A DNA stretch of 8,317 bases from Candidatus Bathyarchaeota archaeon (lineage in GTDB: Archaea > Thermoproteota > Bathyarchaeia > 40CM-2-53-6 > FEN-987): positions 14,626 through 22,942 of the forward strand of contig PMBQ01000361.1 of assembly GCA_003152955.1 (NCBI GenBank). Reading direction: 5' to 3'. Shown here piece by piece: positions 6,207 to 8,317 of the stretch. Both the position numbers and the translations under genes were made by a program. The stretch's first letter is position 1; each line of letters opens with the position of its first letter. The notes under the pieces are model-generated. The model was not told the origin of the DNA. It was given only the letters and a program-made list of their open reading frames with translations, and searched no databases.

Positions 6207-6214
6207 CGTTAAAG
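6207..6214 (+). promoter_or_regulatory. TATA box for TFB, consistent with a leaderless mRNA
   Basis: CGTTAAAG lies 24-31 nt before the ATG at 6238. The usual archaeal TATA-to-start distance places the transcript start on or next to the ATG, and no Shine-Dalgarno sequence precedes it, so a leaderless transcript is likely. Confidence 0.55.
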
Positions 6215-6237
6215 GCGGGTTTTGGTCCTGCCGCGTC

Positions 6238-7201
6238 ATGCCGAATTCTAGGATTAACGAGACCCTACTCACAAAGAACATGGACAAGGTTACGAATTGT
6301 CCGGAATGCGGTGACGCAGACCTTGTTGAAGATTATGACTTGGGTGAACTAACCTGCAATAAGTGTGGCCTAGTCCAGACCGAACATGGGTTGAATCAGG
6401 GGCCTGAGTGGCGTGCGTTTACTCAGGAAGAACTGGATGAGCGTGGTCGCGTTGGTTTACCGAGTTCGTTCTCCATTCATGATAAGGGTCTTTCCACGGT
6501 TATTGATCCTGTGAATCGGGATGCTTTCGGGCGTAAACTCCCAGTCGCTACCCGTTTAGCGATGCTGCGATTACGGAAATGGCAGATTAGGACTAGGGTT
6601 CATTCATCTGCAGATCACAATTTGGTTCGAGCCATGACCGAACTTGACCGCTTAAGAGATGTACTTCACATTCCAACCTCAACCAAAGAACATGCGGCAT
6701 TAGTCTACCGTAAAGTTCTCGCCAACACGCTCGTCCGAGGACGATCAATAGCCATAGTTACTGCAGCCTCGTTGTTCGCTGCCTGCAGAATGTCTGGAAC
6801 TCAGAGGACCCTGAAGGACGTGTCTGCGGCCAGCGGGATTCGCAAAAAGGACCTTGCAAAATGCTACAGATTACTTGTGAAGGCACTCGACTTGCACATG
6901 CCAGTTGTGGATCCGGTGAGGTGTGTTTCGAAGATCGCTACAGCAGTAAAGATCTCCATGCCTACCCAGCAGCATGCAATTCGAATCATAAATGAAGCGA
7001 AGAAGAGGGGATTGGTTGCGGGTAAAGACCCGATGGGACCTGCGGCTGCGTCGCTCTACTTCTCATGCAAATTGGATGGAGAAACGAAGACGCAGAAGCA
7101 AATTGCTCATGTTGCGAACGTTAGAGGTCACTCTTCGAAACAGGTACAAGGAACTCGAAGAAGCACTTGTCTCCTACACTCAAGTCCAACCGCGCATGTA
7201 A
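6238..7201 (+). CDS. tfb: transcription initiation factor B (TFB/TFIIB homolog), frameshifted near its 3' end
   Basis: TFB bridges TBP-bound promoter DNA and RNA polymerase. The zinc ribbon is C21-x2-C24...C40-x2-C43 (NCPECG, CNKCG). The B-reader/linker is GPEWRAFTQEE...RVGLPSSFSIHDKGLSTVID (55-90). Two cyclin-like repeats follow, about 115-205 and 215 to the end, with TAASLFAACR and GKDPMGPAAASLYFSCK as the matching helices. The reading frame leaves the family at codon 295 (ANV, ending at 7122) and would run on to 7251 as unrelated sequence. The next frame from 7124 supplies the expected ending EVTLRNRYKELEEAL and a stop at 7199-7201. A one- or two-base indel at about 7123 therefore separates the frames. 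Repaired length is about 320 residues, normal for TFB. Without repair the last helix of the second cyclin fold is lost. The ATG at 6238 is preferred (leaderless promoter); an ATG at 6280 is possible. Confidence 0.92.
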
Positions 7202-7415
7202 GCCGCCCACCGCTGCATGTTGCGGCAAGGCCATGTGTACCGGTAAGCTAGGGCTGAAATTCCCGTCGTCATCTCTGAAAGGACTTGATTCGTCTCCGAT
7301 GCGCGTAGCGCTGAAATCACATGTGTTACCTCTAGCAAACGTTAAATCGAGAGTGAATTCTGAAGCGCGGTGCTAGGCACACACACACTTACTGTCCGTG
7401 TGCGGTTGAGTCCAA
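7202..7415. other. intergenic region ahead of the lipoprotein gene
   Basis: These 214 nt hold a possible TATA element (GTTAAATCG at 7341-7349) and a short CA-repeat tract (about 7379-7388). No convincing coding sequence or T-run terminator for TFB was seen. Confidence 0.4.
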
Positions 7416-8317
7416 TTGAAGTCTTTGTCCTCTTTGCTGCTAATGACACTGATCCTAGTATCTTGTGCATCAAGCAGTCAAATACCAGTGGCTTCAAACG
7501 AAGTCTTCGATGACTACAAGCTGGCTTGGAAGCTCCCTGTGGGAGATCTCCAATTGGCAGCCGTTTCGCCAAGCGGCCAGAAAATCCTGCTCCCAGTTCT
7601 TTTTGATGGTTACTACCTCTATGACTCCAACGGAAGATTAATCTGGCATCTGCCCGATCGAAATGCTGTTTTCGCGCAGTTCTCCTCTGATGGTAAATCA
7701 GCACTTCTGGGAACCGAATACCCAACCGTTGTGGGAGCACAGAAAGTGTCTTTGATTGACACGGACACAATGCAAACACAATGGAACTACACCCTAGATA
7801 GGATGGATCACGCTTCAGTCTCACCGGATAGCGTACGGGCAGCGATAGTGGGTGCTAGTCGCCTTTCAAACGGATGGCAAAAACGGCTGGTTGTGAAGGA
7901 TCGAATGGGGACAGTTCTTCTCGACCAGGGATTCGGAGGCGAATTAGATCTTGCTAGCCCGCCGGCCATCTCCAGAGACGGACGGTACGTTGCGGTGGGA
8001 ACATGGAGCAGGTCAGGTAGAGATCACTTTCTTTACTTTGTCAATCTTGATTCCGGAAAGAGGTGGAACGCAACCGTTCACGATGATGTTGTCTATGTGG
8101 CTGTGTCGTCGAATGGAATGGTTGCTGCCGCGGGCCCGCAAGGGCTCCATCTTTTTGACCAGAACGGCAATTCGTTGTGGTCTGCATCATTACCCCGCCT
8201 TTTCGAATACACCGAGTCGTATCCGCACCTTTGGGTTTCTGATTCCGGAGAATACGTCGCCGTGGCAGGCGGACTCTTCGACGACGCTCACGTCATATTG
8301 TTCGATGTTAGCGGCAA
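7416..8317 (+). CDS. secreted lipoprotein with WD40/YVTN-like beta-propeller repeats (N-terminal 300 aa, cut by window end)
   Basis: The frame stays open from the TGA at 7407-7409 to the window edge. A TTG at 7416 gives MKSLSSLLLMTLILVSCASS: one basic residue, a hydrophobic core and a lipobox LVSC with C17 as the lipidated cysteine, so a membrane-anchored extracytoplasmic protein is expected. The ATG at 7443 would leave too short a signal. The body repeats a strand-turn unit of the form S-x-(D/N/S)-G followed by hydrophobic residues, near residues 51 (SPSGQKILL), 90 (SSDGKSALL), 136 (SPDSVRAAI), 186 (SRDGRYVAV), 231 (SSNGMVAAA) and 275 (SDSGEYVAV). The spacing of 39-50 residues is that of propeller blades. 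W, D and G residues alternate as in PQQ/WD-type blades. A binding or scaffold role is likely; the ligand is unknown. Further blades should continue beyond the window. Confidence 0.85.
   Translation, partial: MKSLSSLLLMTLILVSCASSSQIPVASNEVFDDYKLAWKLPVGDLQLAAVSPSGQKILLPVLFDGYYLYDSNGRLIWHLPDRNAVFAQFSSDGKSALLGTEYPTVVGAQKVSLIDTDTMQTQWNYTLDRMDHASVSPDSVRAAIVGASRLSNGWQKRLVVKDRMGTVLLDQGFGGELDLASPPAISRDGRYVAVGTWSRSGRDHFLYFVNLDSGKRWNATVHDDVVYVAVSSNGMVAAAGPQGLHLFDQNGNSLWSASLPRLFEYTESYPHLWVSDSGEYVAVAGGLFDDAHVILFDVSG

Noticed and set aside
7123..7251. The in-frame continuation of TFB to 7251 as a genuine novel C-terminus
   Set aside because: The conserved TFB ending and stop are present in the neighbouring frame over the same bases, so the continuation is frameshifted noise.
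7379..7388. CA dinucleotide tract as a repeat element
   Set aside because: Only about ten bases long, compatible with chance.
7342..7824. 160-codon minus-strand frame near the end of the window
   Set aside because: It overlaps the start of the plus-strand lipoprotein gene, which has a signal peptide and repeats; the minus frame has no recognisable domain.

Overview
The window is archaeal. The evidence is a eukaryote/archaea-type ribosomal protein L3, a TFIIB-type initiation factor (TFB), a tRNA-Leu split by three bulge-helix-bulge introns, and TATA-like boxes about 25 nt ahead of starts. Multiple introns in one tRNA are best known from the TACK lineages (Thermoproteales and relatives), so a TACK archaeon is the best guess. 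That placement is inference. Base composition looks balanced, and five of the seven main protein genes appear to start at TTG.

Layout. (1) 25-498 (+): a DUF2283 domain fused to a single-cluster ferredoxin. (2) 602-1756 and 1750-4071 (+): a translationally coupled pair, an Mre11/SbcD-like metallophosphoesterase and a Rad50/SbcC-like ATPase. The ATPase has a hydrophobic, probably membrane-inserted hairpin where Rad50 carries its zinc hook. (3) 4094-5098 and 5222-5509 (-), convergent with the pair: ribosomal protein L3 and, upstream of it, a 95-residue protein of unknown function with an acidic tail. L3 is not followed by L4/L23/L2 here. (4) 5642-5806 (+): tRNA-Leu(GAG) with introns of 25, 22 and 30 nt and an encoded CCA. 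(5) 5807-6237: mostly empty, with one weak 41-codon ORF and the TFB promoter. (6) 6238-7201 (+): TFB, apparently intact except for a frameshift at about 7123 that throws its last ~25 residues out of frame. (7) 7416-8317 (+): the start of a secreted lipoprotein made of beta-propeller repeats, cut by the window end.

Functional links. The nuclease/ATPase pair should form one complex. If the hairpin really is membrane-inserted, this is a membrane-tethered relative of Mre11-Rad50, resembling bacterial YhaO/YhaN more than classical Mre11-Rad50. The L3, tRNA and TFB genes are core information-processing genes, and I see no sign that they are functionally linked to the nuclease pair. There is no CRISPR array, insertion sequence or integrase in the window.
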